A stretch of DNA of 64,000 nucleotides from Oreohelix idahoensis (GCA_024509875.1 JAMPIV010000297.1:62001-126000); one strand, 5' to 3'. Positions 27,055 to 41,887 are shown, counted from the stretch's first letter. Numbers and translations are program-made. The notes: generated by a model from the sequence alone, not told the origin.

Positions 27055-28566
27055 TGTTGCGTGCATATTTTGACGCACATATTACAAAAATCGATATGGC
27101 TATTTAATATGGGAAAAATATAGACATTCATTCATTTGTGTATGAAAATGCTGTCTATGGTAAAAGCGAGAGAATCCATGTTTGATTCACACTTTTGATT
27201 ATAGGAGTAATCGTTCTTGATATTGATCCGGCGCATGGATTGCTCTTACGTTTGTACTTATTTTTAGGGCCAGAAAATATATTAATTTGCTTATTATGTT
27301 TATGGCCTGAATTCATATGTATTACATATTATTAGTACAAGTAGAATCAGTCCTATATTGTATATTTTGGATGGGTAGGCGGGACTAGATTCTTATTATT
27401 CCGGTCTAGCGGAAGTATGAGTTGTCTTGACAAGTCGTGATGAGTTCCGATGTACCGTGATAATGGCGGGTACGCATTTTTCAAAGGGCTGGTAGATTCT
27501 TAAGGAAATACGATTCATGGAGTGGTTTTCTTCTAAAGGAGATGGTATCTCTACTATAGTTTATGTTAGAGACTCTCCTAAGGTACGGTACAATGTATAA
27601 TTCGGACTCCATGTATTGCCAGACCCTATTTTGATGATCTCATGTCGATTCGACCTAGATGGAACATTGTGCTTCGTATCGCTAGGGTCGTGTTTTGTAT
27701 CGACAAAGATGACAGACTTTCCTACAGCGGTTATGGCTACGTGAATTAACCTGATCATCGTAGAGCTGTATGGGAACATTTATGAAATCATTTATATACC
27801 CATTATAAATTAACTCTGGCTTATATTCTCCTTCCTATGAATGAGTGAACGACAACTCAGGGAGGCGGCCATGTTAGATTTTGGTCATCATATGTTTTGA
27901 TCACTGCCAAGAGAACAGATTATTTATCCTATTATCGGACAGTGACAAGGAGATCTCAATCTTGCTAGAAACCCCCTCTTTCGTGGTTTCATAATATATG
28001 CTTCAAACTATGGACGTCAAATAACTTTAGTTATTTACCGATCTGCCTTCACTGACGCGTTTAGTCAGATAGGGGAATGCGGCCATAATATATCATGACA
28101 TTGAACTTTTGATGTACTGCCCATTATTTCTGAATGTGTCATGACTTCAGATCTGCTATGTATACCTACAAATTGATATGTCAACATATCATGATGTACT
28201 CGTATGTCCCAGTGTGTACGTCTGAATAAATTGAGTAAACAAAGATTCCAGCAGTCTGCATTGGTGCCTTGTAGACACAAGTGTATGAGTGGTTATATTG
28301 GTCAGCACACGAACAGTACACCATTCGCGGTAATCACACTCTACACTTCTACTTCATACATACACCATCCTGCGTCGGTTGGAGTGACCAAGTTTAGGGC
28401 CTGCTTCCCCTGGAGCCTTTGCCTTCCCTAACTCAGGACTAGGGTGAGTTACCCATTTACAGCTGGGTAGACTGGAGCATGCCTGATCTCAACAACACAC
28501 CACTCTTCCTTACAGAGCATACCGACTGACACTTTACAGAGTGGAAAGAAGAAGAGAAACTTTACA
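27055..28566 (+). mobile_element. solo LTR inserted in the Gyp-B protease
   Basis: TGTTGCGTGC...CTTTACA, 1512 bp, flanked by the perfect 5-bp duplication CCATT (27050-27054 and 28567-28571). Removing the LTR and one copy of CCATT restores the gag-protease frame exactly, which confirms both ends. It contains AATAAA near 28223, so transcription is probably + strand. Its TGTTGCG start matches Gyp-B but the body differs, so it comes from a related family. Confidence 0.93.
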
Positions 28567-29207
28567 CCATTCCATGCTCTATTTTATTTGATTCAGGTTG
28601 TAGCACAGTCGGTGTCCGGACTTCGCTGATCGACCCATTGTGCGCTACAGGCAATACTGTGAAATGCGTCACCTTTGGAGGCACTGTGGAAACCTTTCCC
28701 ACAGCCATAATTAATTTACATACACCATTTTTTTCTGCGTGCCTGCTTCAGAATCCGATTAGCGATGTGATTCTAGGTCGAATACACGGTATAAAAGAGT
28801 GTACCCCTCAGCAAATTGCTGAATTGGAAGAGCGACATATTCAGGCTGCGAATGCAGTAGTCACCAGAGCGCAAGCTACTGTTATGTTGCGTGATACACC
28901 TGCTGAACCTTCAGTTAATGCCACTTATGATGATGATTCTCCTATTTCACGGGAGATGTTTGCGACTTTGCAAAAGAATGATGATTCTTTAAAAAATATT
29001 TTTCAATTTGTCAACAAAAATAAAACCAACACCAGAAATGCAAAATCTAGATATGACTTTGCTCTTAAAAATAGTATTTTGGTTAGGCTGATACGGGAAA
29101 AGGATTCATCCTTACGTTCACAGATTCTAGTCCCTTCTTCTATGAGAGCTCGGATATTACAGCATGCACACGACTCGCAATGCGCAGGCCATATGGGTTT
29201 TTCGTGA
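28567..29207 (+). pseudogene. pol: Gyp-B protease, linker and start of integrase zinc-binding domain
   Basis: The aspartic protease cleaves the Gag-Pol polyprotein. The catalytic FDSG triad is at 28587-28598, followed by the conserved VKCVTFGGTVETFP and ILGRIHGIKECTP segments. A variable linker precedes the first half of the integrase HHCC motif (ILQHAHDSQCAGHMGF). A TGA at 29205-29207 ends this frame where the sister element Gyp-C has an Arg codon; the same frame continues at 29208. A CGA to TGA change would explain it. Only this stop separates protease from integrase, so the intact parent would have had a single long pol frame. Confidence 0.9.
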
Positions 29208-31184
29208 ACCAAATCTAGATTGCTATCTGCATTCTACTGGCCTGGCGTCCATAGAGATGTCACTCTCTATTGTCGTTCATGTTTGATATGTCAGGAGGTT
29301 AAAGTACGGGGTCCATTTCATGCAGCTCCTATTCAGGCTGCGGACATCCCTATTAGACCATTTGATAAAATGGCAATTGATATCATTGGTCCGATGCTAC
29401 CATCTGCCAGAGGACATACACACATACTTACTTGTATTGATATGTGTACGCGTTGGCCTGAGGCCATACCTCTGAAGAACACTTCATCGGCTAGTGTAGC
29501 AGAGGCATTGATGTTGATCTTTTCACGCATTGGTTTTCCGCGAAAGATCTTATCGGATCATGGTGTCCAGTTTATTTCCGAATCCATGTCTCAGGTTATG
29601 AAGATGTTAGGAATAGATAGATCTCTCAGTTCGATCTATCATGCGATGTCCAATGGGTTAATTGAGCGTCTGAATAGGACACTCAAGCAGTTGTTGGGTA
29701 AGATAACTCAAGATCACCCTCAGGATTGGGACCGAGTCCTGCCAGCTGCTCTTTTTGCATATCGCGAGGTAAAAAATCAAGCCACTGGTTTTTCTCCATT
29801 CCAGCTTGTTTTTGGCATGCAACCACGCGGACCAATGTCGTTAATTCACGACTTACTGGTTGAAGAGAATATGGAAGAGGAAACTCAATCCTCTTATGAG
29901 TATGTGATCTCGTTGAGAAAGAGAATCATAGATGCTTGTAGATTAGCTACTGCATCATCCGAACAGGCCAAAGAAAAAGCTCGTCTATTTGCAAACAAGT
30001 ATAGACGTCTTCGCCAGCTTCTTCCTGGTGACGAAGCATTTGTTCTATTACCTTTTCATAACAATCGTCTTCTAATTACTTGGAGAGGTCCTTTTAGGAT
30101 CATCTCGAGAATATCCGATGTTGACTACATCGTGGATATTAATGGCAAACATAAAACCTTCCACATTAACATGTTGAAGGAGTATTACTCACGTCCTGAT
30201 TATCTACAGTCAGTGTTCCAAGCAACTGACGATCCCACCCCTCCTATTCAACACTACTCTAATTTATCGGTTATCCAAGAAGAAGAATCTTCTTTTGATG
30301 ATGTACAATTGCCTATACCAGTTGTACCGCTTCATTCCACTGAGAATTGGAATGACGTCACTATTTCTTCTACTCTCTCTGCTGATCAACGTCAGCAAGT
30401 CTCTTCAATTCTGCACTCGTATGAGGATGTTCTCACTGACATCCCAGGTCATACGTCAGTTATCCAACATGATATTCTTTTGACTGACGATACACCTATT
30501 CGAGTCCGTCCATACCCTATCCCTTTACACTTTCGTGATAAGGTTGATAAGGAATTGGATGAAATGCTTCGATTAAATATAATTGAACCATCTTCATCAC
30601 CATACTCATCATCTATGGTGATCATTAGAAAGAAAGACAACAATATTCGTCTTTGCGTAGATTACAGGAAATTAAACAAAGTGACAAAATTCGATGCCGA
30701 ACCTTTGCCCCTCTTGGAAGACTTATTGGTCAAATTAGCACATTCTACCTTCTTTAAATTTGACCTTTCTAATGGATACTGGCAAGTGCCACTCACACCT
30801 AAAGCAAAACCACTCACCGCTTTCTCGACACCACGTGGTCTATTCCAATGGAATTTTATGCCATTTGGATTAGTAAACGCACCTGCTATCTTTGTACGCA
30901 TGATGCGTCGCGTATTTTCTCATCGTCCCGATGTCATTACTTACATTGATGACATCTGTCTGTTTAGCGACTCATGGGATGAGCATATTCAGGGATTAAA
31001 TGCTTTACTGTCTACGTTACGTGATTATACTTTAACAGCGAAGCCATCGAAGGCATTTGTCGGTTTTCACGACATCTCCTTTCTGGGTCACCGTATTGGT
31101 CATGGCATGCTGTATACAGAGGACAGTAATGTCTCTAAAATTCTAAACATCACAGCACCTAAGACAAAAAAAAACACAAGTTAG
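29208..31184 (+). CDS. pol: Gyp-B integrase followed by reverse transcriptase (frame open, parent ORF broken)
   Basis: Open for about 655 codons. The order is: second half of the zinc domain (CRSCLICQEVK); integrase core with Asp in MAIDIIGP, Asp in LSDHGVQF and Glu in GLIERLNRTLKQ; a GPF/Y module (ITWRGPF...FHINMLKEYYSRP) at about 30075-30195; an acidic linker; then reverse transcriptase from about 30430, with IRLCVDYRKLN, FDLSNGYWQVPL, FMPFGLVNAPAIF and the catalytic YIDD at 30942-30953. Integrase inserts the cDNA and RT makes it. In ordinary Ty3/gypsy elements the order is RT then INT; here it is reversed, as in the Gmr1 group. The frame ends at 31184 by a shift in an A-rich run. The start is not a true initiator: translation would come through gag-pol. 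Confidence 0.95.
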   Translation, partial: TKSRLLSAFYWPGVHRDVTLYCRSCLICQEVKVRGPFHAAPIQAADIPIRPFDKMAIDIIGPMLPSARGHTHILTCIDMCTRWPEAIPLKNTSSASVAEALMLIFSRIGFPRKILSDHGVQFISESMSQVMKMLGIDRSLSSIYHAMSNGLIERLNRTLKQLLGKITQDHPQDWDRVLPAALFAYREVKNQATGFSPFQLVFGMQPRGPMSLIHDLLVEENMEEETQSSYEYVISLRKRIIDACRLATASSEQAKEKARLFANKYRRLRQLLPGDEAFVLLPFHNNRLLITWRGPFRIISRISDVDYIVDINGKHKTFHINMLKEYYSRPDYLQSVFQATDDPTPPIQHYSNLSVIQEEESSFDDVQLPIPVVPLHSTENWNDVTISSTLSADQRQQVSSILHSYEDVLTDIPGHTSVIQHDILLTDDTPIRVRPYPIPLHFRDKVDKELDEMLRLNIIEPSSSPYSSSMVIIRKKDNNIRLCVDYRKLNKVTKFDAEPLPLLEDLLVKLAHSTFFKFDLSNGYWQVPLTPKAKPLTAFSTPRGLFQWNFMPFGLVNAPAIFVRMMRRVFSHRPDVITYIDDICLFSDSWDEHIQGLNALLSTLRDYTLTAKPSKAFVGFHDISFLGHRIGHGMLYTEDSNVSKILNITAPKTKKNTS

Positions 31185-31782
31185 ATCTCTTTTAGGACTA
31201 ATACAGTTCTATGCTAAGTTTATCCCTCATTTGTCTACTATAACTGCTCCTTTTTCTTCTTTGTTGAGAAAAGGGACAGCTAGCGTAATTCAGTGGTCTA
31301 ACGAGCATCAAATCGCGTTAGATGAAATTAAAAGATTTTTTTCACAGGCTCCAGTTTTAAGGTTGCCTAACAAAAACCTTATTTTTATTCTTCGTAGTGA
31401 CGCGTCATCATATGGAATCGCCGGTGTTTTGATGCAAGAATATTCAGGCACCTTGCACCCCGTGATGTACGTGTCGAGAAAATTGACGACCACCGAACAG
31501 AAATATTCAGTTCTGGACAGGGAACTTCTTGCCTTAGTTTGGTCTATTACAAAACTGGAACGATACATATTAGGCTCACATTTTATTGTTGAAAGTGACC
31601 AAAAGGCTCTCAAAGCTCTTAATACAAAAGACGTTAAATCTTCAAAGTCAACAAGGTACGCTATCGCCTTACAACCATACAGCTTTGAGATTCGTTCAAT
31701 ACCTGGAGTTAAAAACGTGTTTGCGGACTGTTTGTCACGCTGTCCAAGCGAACCTGTCGAACCAGAACTTCCAGAAATGTAA
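31178..31782 (+). pseudogene. pol: Gyp-B RT thumb/connection and RNase H
   Basis: Follows the frameshift near 31160-31178 and resumes with QVRSLLGLIQFYAKFIP. The RNase H domain shows FILRSDASSYGIAGVLMQ (first Asp), DRELLALVWSITKLERYI (Glu), VESDQKAL (Asp) and the terminal VKNVFADCLSRCP. RNase H degrades the RNA strand during cDNA synthesis. It is the last pol domain: nothing resembling integrase follows, confirming the INT-before-RT order. The frame ends with TAA at 31780-31782. Confidence 0.92.
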
Positions 31783-32787
31783 ACGTCTCTACAGAAAATC
31801 GTTCAAGTGGAATGTGATGATCATTGAACTATGTTATTTGCCTAAACTCTATACAGACTTCGTATGGATCAGGATTATTCGTACCGACATTACTATCAGG
31901 ATATACTAATTGTTTGCATTGAAACATGACTTTTTAGATCTTACCATTTTCTTGGTACGGGAACACTGTTGTCTGTTGTATACAGATATAGTCAATATTC
32001 ATAATGAACATATTGGACTACGTAATGTGTTGAAATAGATTTTTTCATCGTGCATGGAAAATAAAAGAACAGATTCTCATATTTTATTAACGATTCTTAA
32101 TATAACAGTAACACTTAGTAAGACTGTTAGCAATTAAATGAATGAGTAATTAGTGATTGTTTTTAATTAAGAAATATATTGATTAGTTAGAATCAATTTA
32201 AGTTTCTCAAGTAGTGGTATAGTTCACATTCACTAACTTTAATAGTTTATATGTGTCTCCTCATACTTATATCTACCACTCATGGTACATGATTTTGATA
32301 CTTATAGATGATTAATCCACCTTAGTAATGTTAGAAACATTAAGTGTGTTGTTCTCTTAGCGTGTTGAATTATGCATTGTTTATTCACTTTGCGTGTTTT
32401 AATTTCATTTTTCGGTTTATAATTCACTTGTCATTTGTTACATATCATCATTGTTTTTCCTTTTTTTTCATTTGAAATCATGTGTTAGTTTTGTTTTGTT
32501 TTCTTTTGGAAATTTAGTTGGAGGTTTTACCATTCTTTTGGTTCTGATTTCCAACTTTCTTTGAATTTTTTTCTTTGAATTTCACCACATCGTACCAAAG
32601 TAGGTCGATTGTGGACGTATGCTTTAATGCATGCTATGGTTTAGTTGTCTTGATTTCTATTTAATATTCATTTTCTTTTTATGGTATAATATTTTAACTA
32701 TGAATTATTTTTATAGATGTCGATGTGGTATGACTCACCTCTCCGAATTACTTAGAAAAAAAAGATTAATATAATTAACTTTTTTTT
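31783..32787 (+). other. Gyp-B 3' untranslated region
   Basis: About 1 kb of AT-rich sequence with no ORF worth noting. No envelope gene. Confidence 0.8.
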
Positions 32788-32808
32788 AAGGGGGAGTGAT
32801 AAGGAAAC
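32788..32808 (+). promoter_or_regulatory. polypurine tract of Gyp-B
   Basis: AAGGGGGAGTGATAAGGAAA after a T run and next to the 3' LTR; plus-strand DNA synthesis would prime here. Confidence 0.7.
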
Positions 32809-33904
32809 TGTTGCGTACTTTTACATAGATGGCTGTCTTAGGTCCTGCCTGTGTTAAAAGGTTACACACCATTCTTATGACAGGAATATTATTTGTGCGT
32901 ATGATTTATCACGCACGTGTGTGCACTATGTAGTGTATGAGAGACTCTTAGCGCACGGGTTTCTAAGATCTAGAGGATGACGTCAGAGAGTGATGTTGAA
33001 GGGTCAAGCCGGACTGATCGTACGTAGTATATTGTATTGTGTCCCTGATGAATGGGAATTATTTCTATGGAGGACGACTGGTTTTCTTATCAGAAGCCAA
33101 TGTCAAGATGTATATGTAAGTCTTGCACCCATGTGTTGATAAATAATCTTATTGATGATTTTAAGTGATGTCTCCACTCATTACTGGCATCTAGCTGGAG
33201 TCCTCATGGCAGGATTTCAAGAATGGATCAGATGAGCTGATAGCTTCACTTGTAAAAACGTAGTGGTAATCCTACGAGATGAAATATTATTTAATATATT
33301 GCAAAATTGTATTACGAAGTGCCGACATCTCGGTCATGGCACGTATTGGAGAGGTTAGCCAAGGATAGTCGCTAACATGTATTTTATCTTGATGTAGAAA
33401 CGTGTGGATCTAATGTTTAATCAACTGTCTGAGCAGTCTATGGAAGAAGTTAATTGAGCAAGACAGTATATTTTGGATGCCTTATCAAGTATTATAAAGA
33501 TGTATATTAAGCCCGATGTCCTTGGAGAAGGTCAACGGCCGATGCCTTAGAAACTATCATAAAGACAGATTAATTGTATGAACTTTAGTTTAGCGAGGAA
33601 GAATATTGATTATGGAACTGACTGGAAAGACGTATATTGCCATTAGGAACATTACGCCAGATTTTCACCATCCTGTTTTCTTATTGATCGTCCATGCATC
33701 AAACGTATCGTCTACTATTTCATATCGTGTTTGTATCCGTGAATAAATACATTGAACTTTAAAGACAAGCCTTTGCTGAATACTTCAGTTGATCAAAGTT
33801 CTATTGACATACTTGAAGTTCATTTTAGAATTCGCGTTATTGGCATGAACTGGCAGTATCACCTACCATCGTCAACACATTCAAACACATAAACCAACTC
33901 AACA
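32809..33904 (+). repeat. 3' LTR of Gyp-B
   Basis: 1096 bp, offset exactly 9685 from the 5' LTR throughout. AATAAA at 33742-33747 and TGACGTCA at 32978-32985. Followed by ATAAT, the second copy of the target duplication. Confidence 0.96.
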
Positions 33905-33909
33905 ATAAT

Positions 33910-34419
33910 TAAATTTGTATAAGTTGTTTTTTACAAATTCATAGTTGAATTAATTATTACAAAGAGAAGTGCACACGTGTGAATAAATATTCTAATACAT
34001 ATAGTTATATCTACATCTAAAGAGCCAATACGAGCAATAATAATAATAAGCAGAGGAATTTTACTGTTAATTCAGTTGGGGGCTTGAACGAGCTAATATT
34101 ATATCTTTCCAAAAGGCGGCGGAAAAGATAAAGAGTTAACGTGCTCAGACCCATTCAACATAGTTCTCGATTTCTTAAATATCTTGTGGAGACTGCCTCG
34201 AGGTAGAAGCTTCATCATACTTCTATCTGCATCTCTGCCAAGAGTAATCTTGTGCGAAGGTAGACACATTTGAAGACCCACATTAGATACTCTAGGTTTT
34301 GGCCATAGCTGCACCATCACTGCAGAACAAAGGGGAGGCAACCCGTGACACTGACTTTGCTGTTCGCCTTCACCCTTGCCAGGTCTGTTATAGCAGCCAA
34401 CTTATTCAGCACTGCATTG
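33910..34419. other. unassigned sequence right of Gyp-B
   Basis: No element recognised. Begins as the continuation of the Gyp-B target site. Confidence 0.5.
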
Positions 34420-34607
34420 GCTTCCTAGCTCGGTGGTTCATAGTTCAATCCCCAGTTGAGGTGGGATATTTTTAGACCGCAAACGGCTCACATAATTGGG
34501 TACCAGAGCAACTCTGGGAAGGTTAAGGCGGCCGGCGTGATGCTGACCACATCACCCCTAGTGTGCCGATGGTCGAGAAAATATGGGCCTAACACCTTAT
34601 TCTCAAT
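34420..34607 (+). repeat. possible SINE-like fragment
   Basis: Contains TAGCTCGGTGGTTCATAG and GTTCAATCCCC, which resemble RNA polymerase III A and B boxes of tRNA-derived SINEs, though their spacing is shorter than usual. A GC-richer block with AAGGCGGCCGGCGTGATG follows, unlike the surrounding AT-rich DNA. Truncated on the right by the solo LTR target at 34608. Weak evidence; it may be another repeat. Confidence 0.3.
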
Positions 34608-34612
34608 GGGCG

Positions 34613-37042
34613 TGTGGTAAAGTGGGATGTTATAAATATTTATAGGGGACTTAGTGTACTGACTGAGATCAGCTGTGAAGGTATCTGTATCTAATAAGTG
34701 TGGTGTATTACAGATGACCTTACTTGCTACCACATTTATACCTCAGTCAGAATTATTCTGGAATATTGTGATGACTACGTTAAATGTCTAGGGTTATGAA
34801 AATGATGAAGTGTAAGTCACAACAGCAACAGACAGATAAACAATTTAATTTATTCTACAACACTTTACAACACTGTGACACTCACACACATATAACACTC
34901 TATAAGACTATCTTAAATGAGTCAAGTGTTTAAGTTTAAAAATATATGTATTAATTCTTTCAATAATGGGTATCCTGATTCAACTACACAGTGAACCAGG
35001 AATCACAATCAAATGTAATTACAAGTATTATGTACACAGTTTATATATATGAACTTTGTATTGACATAGTTTATTATTATTATTCTATGTGTGTAATTTG
35101 TGCAGTAGTAATATGAGGTAATACTGGTTTTGTTCAAGCTTGGTTGTTGTTTTTCATCATGACTTCAAGTTTTTGATTATCGGGGAAATAGTATTGGGAA
35201 AAGTTCACAGTTCCTGTCATTTGAACCAATTAATTGTCCCTCTGTGTTTAACAAAATGTCAATTTTTTGAGGGGGCACATAATGTTGAGCTACTCTGGCC
35301 ACAGCTCATCTTTCGTGATGGCGGCAGGAAAAGACTCCTCTGCTCGATTGCTTCCTGTGTTCTGGAGACACCTCACTGGTCGCTATCTGGACCAAGGAGT
35401 ATGCTGTCAGCCTCTGGATTTCAGCAAAACTCAGACCAGGTGCTGCTTCAATAACTAGGACCACAGTCCCTGAAACAAGAAGGTTGTACCTCCTACTTCA
35501 TAACTAATTTATAATCTATTTCCACACTGAACACAATACATAACAAACACTGAGTTCAGAGCGATAGGCCAACTGCTAGCTTCATCTGAAACAATTTACA
35601 CCAGTATTCTCCTCCCAAATGGTTACTACGCCTCTGCAATTCCAGCATTATTTCCTTCTAGTCAATAAGATAGGTGTCAGTGTACTGTTTGGCAATTCCA
35701 TGCAGTTTTACTTTTCTCCGACACGTCCTGTTCAGGTTGGAGCAATATTTAGGCTTTGCCTCATGTTGGCTACTGAACCACACACATATACAGACATAAA
35801 TTATCAATTTACATTCAATTTTCATTAAAAAGATATCAAATATTTCAAGCTTACCACAATTCATGGAAATAATACACAGATACGTTGACTGGCGATGAAT
35901 AATGGCACAAATTCCGATCTGCCTCTGTCCCAGACTTTTATTTAGCAAAATATGATCTGGCTCTCAACGCACTGTTTCTTAGTAAGTTTATTTTAAAATG
36001 TGGCACTGACCTGACGCTCCTAATTAACTATATTGGCGGGTCTAACCAATCGGGCCATGTTTACACAACTTTTCAAAAAAAGTACCCTTACTACCGTTTC
36101 CCCTAACAACAAAGAATTAGTATTTGAAGTCCGACTAATCGTGTTTAGCCTTACATTTACTTCTATCCTATCAAATAGGATTTTACATGGTGGCCCATTT
36201 CCCGTAAAATAGTGGTTTCAAAACATGCCACTGTGCGATTATTTTTTTTTTTTTTTGTGTTGTCTGACACCCTCACTATTTTCTTTTGGCTATAATTTGT
36301 TAATTCCTAGACTATTTGCGTAACACTTAACATATTCTTTGTCAGCAAGTCCTAAGGAACCCAAATATATAAGTTTAAAGGGAGCTAAGTGGCGGCGTTC
36401 AAAATATGTATTTTCTTCTAGGATAGTCGTGCTGTTACCACCTCCTCACTTCCAAACTTTTAGGGTGTCTGCTGTACTGTCAGGCTTTCAAACGTAAACC
36501 AGTATAATGTCATGTTTCCTAATAAGCGTTTTTTCAAGTTTTAAACCTAACTCTCGTAGTTGTAGTGTTTTTTTTATCACGGTCTATTTGAAAAAAAAGT
36601 TTAGTGCCTCTGGCCTTTCGCGCGGGGAGGGTGGCATTAATTGTATATCGCGAGACGCGTGTTCGTCTTGCATACGTTCCTGCTTCCAGCCCTCCCTCTC
36701 TCTATCCTAAGTTCATCTGTCTTTCCGTTTATGTTAACGTAGTGTATAAAATGAAATTAATGGAAGTATTAATTTAGGTCATTACGCAGTGTGCCTAGCT
36801 CAATGTTTTCTTAGAAATACAGTACACGTTTTATTGTAGAAAGCGTGTAGTGATGCAGTAGGCTTTACTATCAACGTGAAACGTTACAATTTGCAGACGA
36901 AGTAGAAAACAAGGGGGATTTTTGTACGCCATTGTGACAGCACTGTACTTTTACCATTTCTCTTTCCTTTTATTGAATTTATGTGTTAGGCTTTACATTT
37001 ACCTTTTAATTTATATATGTGGATTTAGAATGTTTCACGACA
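34613..37042 (+). mobile_element. solo LTR, 2.4-kb family, copy 2
   Basis: 2430 bp, TGTGGTAAAG...TTTCACGACA, with the perfect 5-bp duplication GGGCG at 34608-34612 and 37043-37047. Collinear with the copies at 13462 and 51879, but visibly diverged from both by substitutions and small indels. Confidence 0.92.
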
Positions 37043-37047
37043 GGGCG

Positions 37048-39973
<2,926 letters not shown>

Positions 39974-39978
39974 ATAAT

Positions 39979-40829
39979 TGTTGCGGGGCTTTATACGATT
40001 CACTTCTTTTATTGTTGTTGCGGCCCCGTCTTCTATTTCAGTGGTCGTTGTGGAAAGCCACCGTTCTCATTGATTCAATAAGCTTCTTAGTTCTGGTCAT
40101 TTGATTCATTAATTCTTGATCGTGCTATTGTTGGAATAGTTACGCGAATGTGAGTTAATACTTTCTGTCTGTCACAAGGTTTGAACTCAGTATCATAATT
40201 GTTGAATTTGTAACTTCAATGAACGTGATAAGTCTCTTCTCGAGTCCACACAATTTTTAATATACATTTCAAACAGTAGACAGTCCATGGAGGTTGATTA
40301 TGAAAAACATTATATATTAGAATTGAATCATACATCATAAATGCTATCCATGCATTATAGTCCTGGTCCAATAATATGCAACCCTATAGTCAGAACGTCG
40401 TAACTATATGTACGCGCGGTTGGGACATCCAACGGCCGACAATGAGATTAGACGTCTGGCGATATAAAACGAATGTGGACCATAATTTCATCCTTCCTTG
40501 ACTTTAGTTAAAATTACTAACCTCGATACATTCCTCTCTTCATAAGAATATCGGACTGACCCATGTCCGTACTGCAATAACATATGTGCGGCAATATCAT
40601 GCCTACCACTGGAAGGATTATAGGACACGTCTTATCCGTTTGACGGTCATCTAAGAAAAGGGTGTGGTAACCTAGTCACGGTGCGTGACATACCAACGCA
40701 TACACGTCATAATCAATCGTGTGTATCGCGTACACTAACTAACAATTATTTACATTATATTAAACGTAGTCACCTATTAATCTTATGCTGTTAACCTCTA
40801 GCAGACCATGCCAATAAAATACCTTAACA
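39979..40829 (-). repeat. 3' LTR of Gyp-C
   Basis: In element orientation TGTTAAGG...CCGCAACA, 851 bp. A candidate AATAAA on the - strand lies at 40013-40008. One A longer than the partner LTR, otherwise identical as far as I can see. Confidence 0.95.
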
Positions 40830-40860
40830 ATTCCCTGTCCACTGGGGGAAAAAAAAAAAT
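40830..40860 (-). promoter_or_regulatory. candidate polypurine tract of Gyp-C
   Basis: In element orientation a T run, CCCCC, then AGTGGACAGGGAAT directly before the LTR start, the same layout as in Gyp-A and Gyp-B. Confidence 0.55.
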
Positions 40861-41887
40861 CTATTAGATAGATTTTTTTTAACAAAAACCCATCTGAAAA
40901 AAATACCAATATGTTAACAATATCAAAAAAAAAATTTAACGAGATTGCGGCATATGGCCTACGACGTTCTGTCTAGAACCAATGTCGTGGTCATGTCCAC
41001 TAACCAATAGTCATGTAATATATTCATTATTTATATCATAAATAAATATAAATGGTAATAAGAACTAAAAGAGAATGGTAATGTCGATCTCTAATTAAAT
41101 AATTAATTAACTTAAAATATGTCGTGATAAAATGTCATGTCAGACTAATTTAAAGTGTTAAAATTAAACTAAATAACTATACTAGGTATGGAATAAGAAT
41201 AAGTTGTTGAAAATCTAATGTAAGAAAAATGAGAGGATCTGTTAAAGAAAGACATAATAACGAATAAAGAATAAATTAGAGAAAGAAAAAAAATGATGTA
41301 TAAATTTAACTAAGTTATGTGTGTTGAACATCAAGTAAGTGTAGTATTAAGTTATTAATACCTTTCTAACTAATTTAAACAATAGTATGCAATATAATCA
41401 TGTAATTCTAAGAATATAATCAAAGAATTATGTGAGTTTTCTTTTCTTTCTTTCATTTTTTTAAGTTTCATTCATTTTTTTTAAAAATTCAACTCACTTG
41501 TCATTTTAATGTGGATTAGTTTTAAAGAATAAATTAAAGTAATTAACATTGGATATGAAGATCCATTCGTAGTCTTGATCCTTGAATTTCCATTAGACAA
41601 AATGTTCAAGTATTCTGAATCACGTTATATAACGAATTAGTTCGACTGGAATGTCATTTATTTTCTCCGAAGTGTTTTGAAACAATGTTGTGACAAATGT
41701 AAACCAGGAAAGTCCCGGTGTAAAGACGAATATAGTGTCAATTGATTGCAGTCACTTTGCGTATAATTTGCCTATAGAAAGCAGCTGAGTAAATGGTTCA
41801 TTCATGTGTCAAAAAGCAACGATGGTGCTATGTTCTTTGATTAAGTTTCTCTGTACATAGTATTGTCTTTGCGACAAACAACGTAAA
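40861..41887 (-). other. Gyp-C 3' untranslated region
   Basis: About 1 kb, AT-rich, no ORF; comparable with the 1-kb 3' region of Gyp-B. Confidence 0.75.

Larger units (their letters stand above)
23124..33904 (+). mobile_element. Gyp-B: complete Gmr1-type Ty3/gypsy retrotransposon, gag-PR-INT-RT-RNase H
   Basis: Two 1096-bp LTRs bound a 10,781-bp element flanked by the perfect 5-bp duplication ATAAT (23119-23123 and 33905-33909). The coding order is Gag, protease, integrase, reverse transcriptase, RNase H, with integrase before RT. A 1512-bp solo LTR (27055-28566) is inserted in the protease. Without it the element would be about 9.26 kb. Defects in coding are a TGA at 26143, a TGA at 29205, the solo LTR, and a frameshift near 31160-31178. 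Seven substitutions separate the LTRs by my count, so the insertion is fairly young yet already inactive. Confidence 0.95.

Noticed and set aside
35619..35828. 69-aa frame conserved at 35619-35828 and 52902-53111
   Set aside because: Lies within the 2.4-kb solo LTR; broken in the copy at about 14480. Conservation is explained by shared LTR ancestry.
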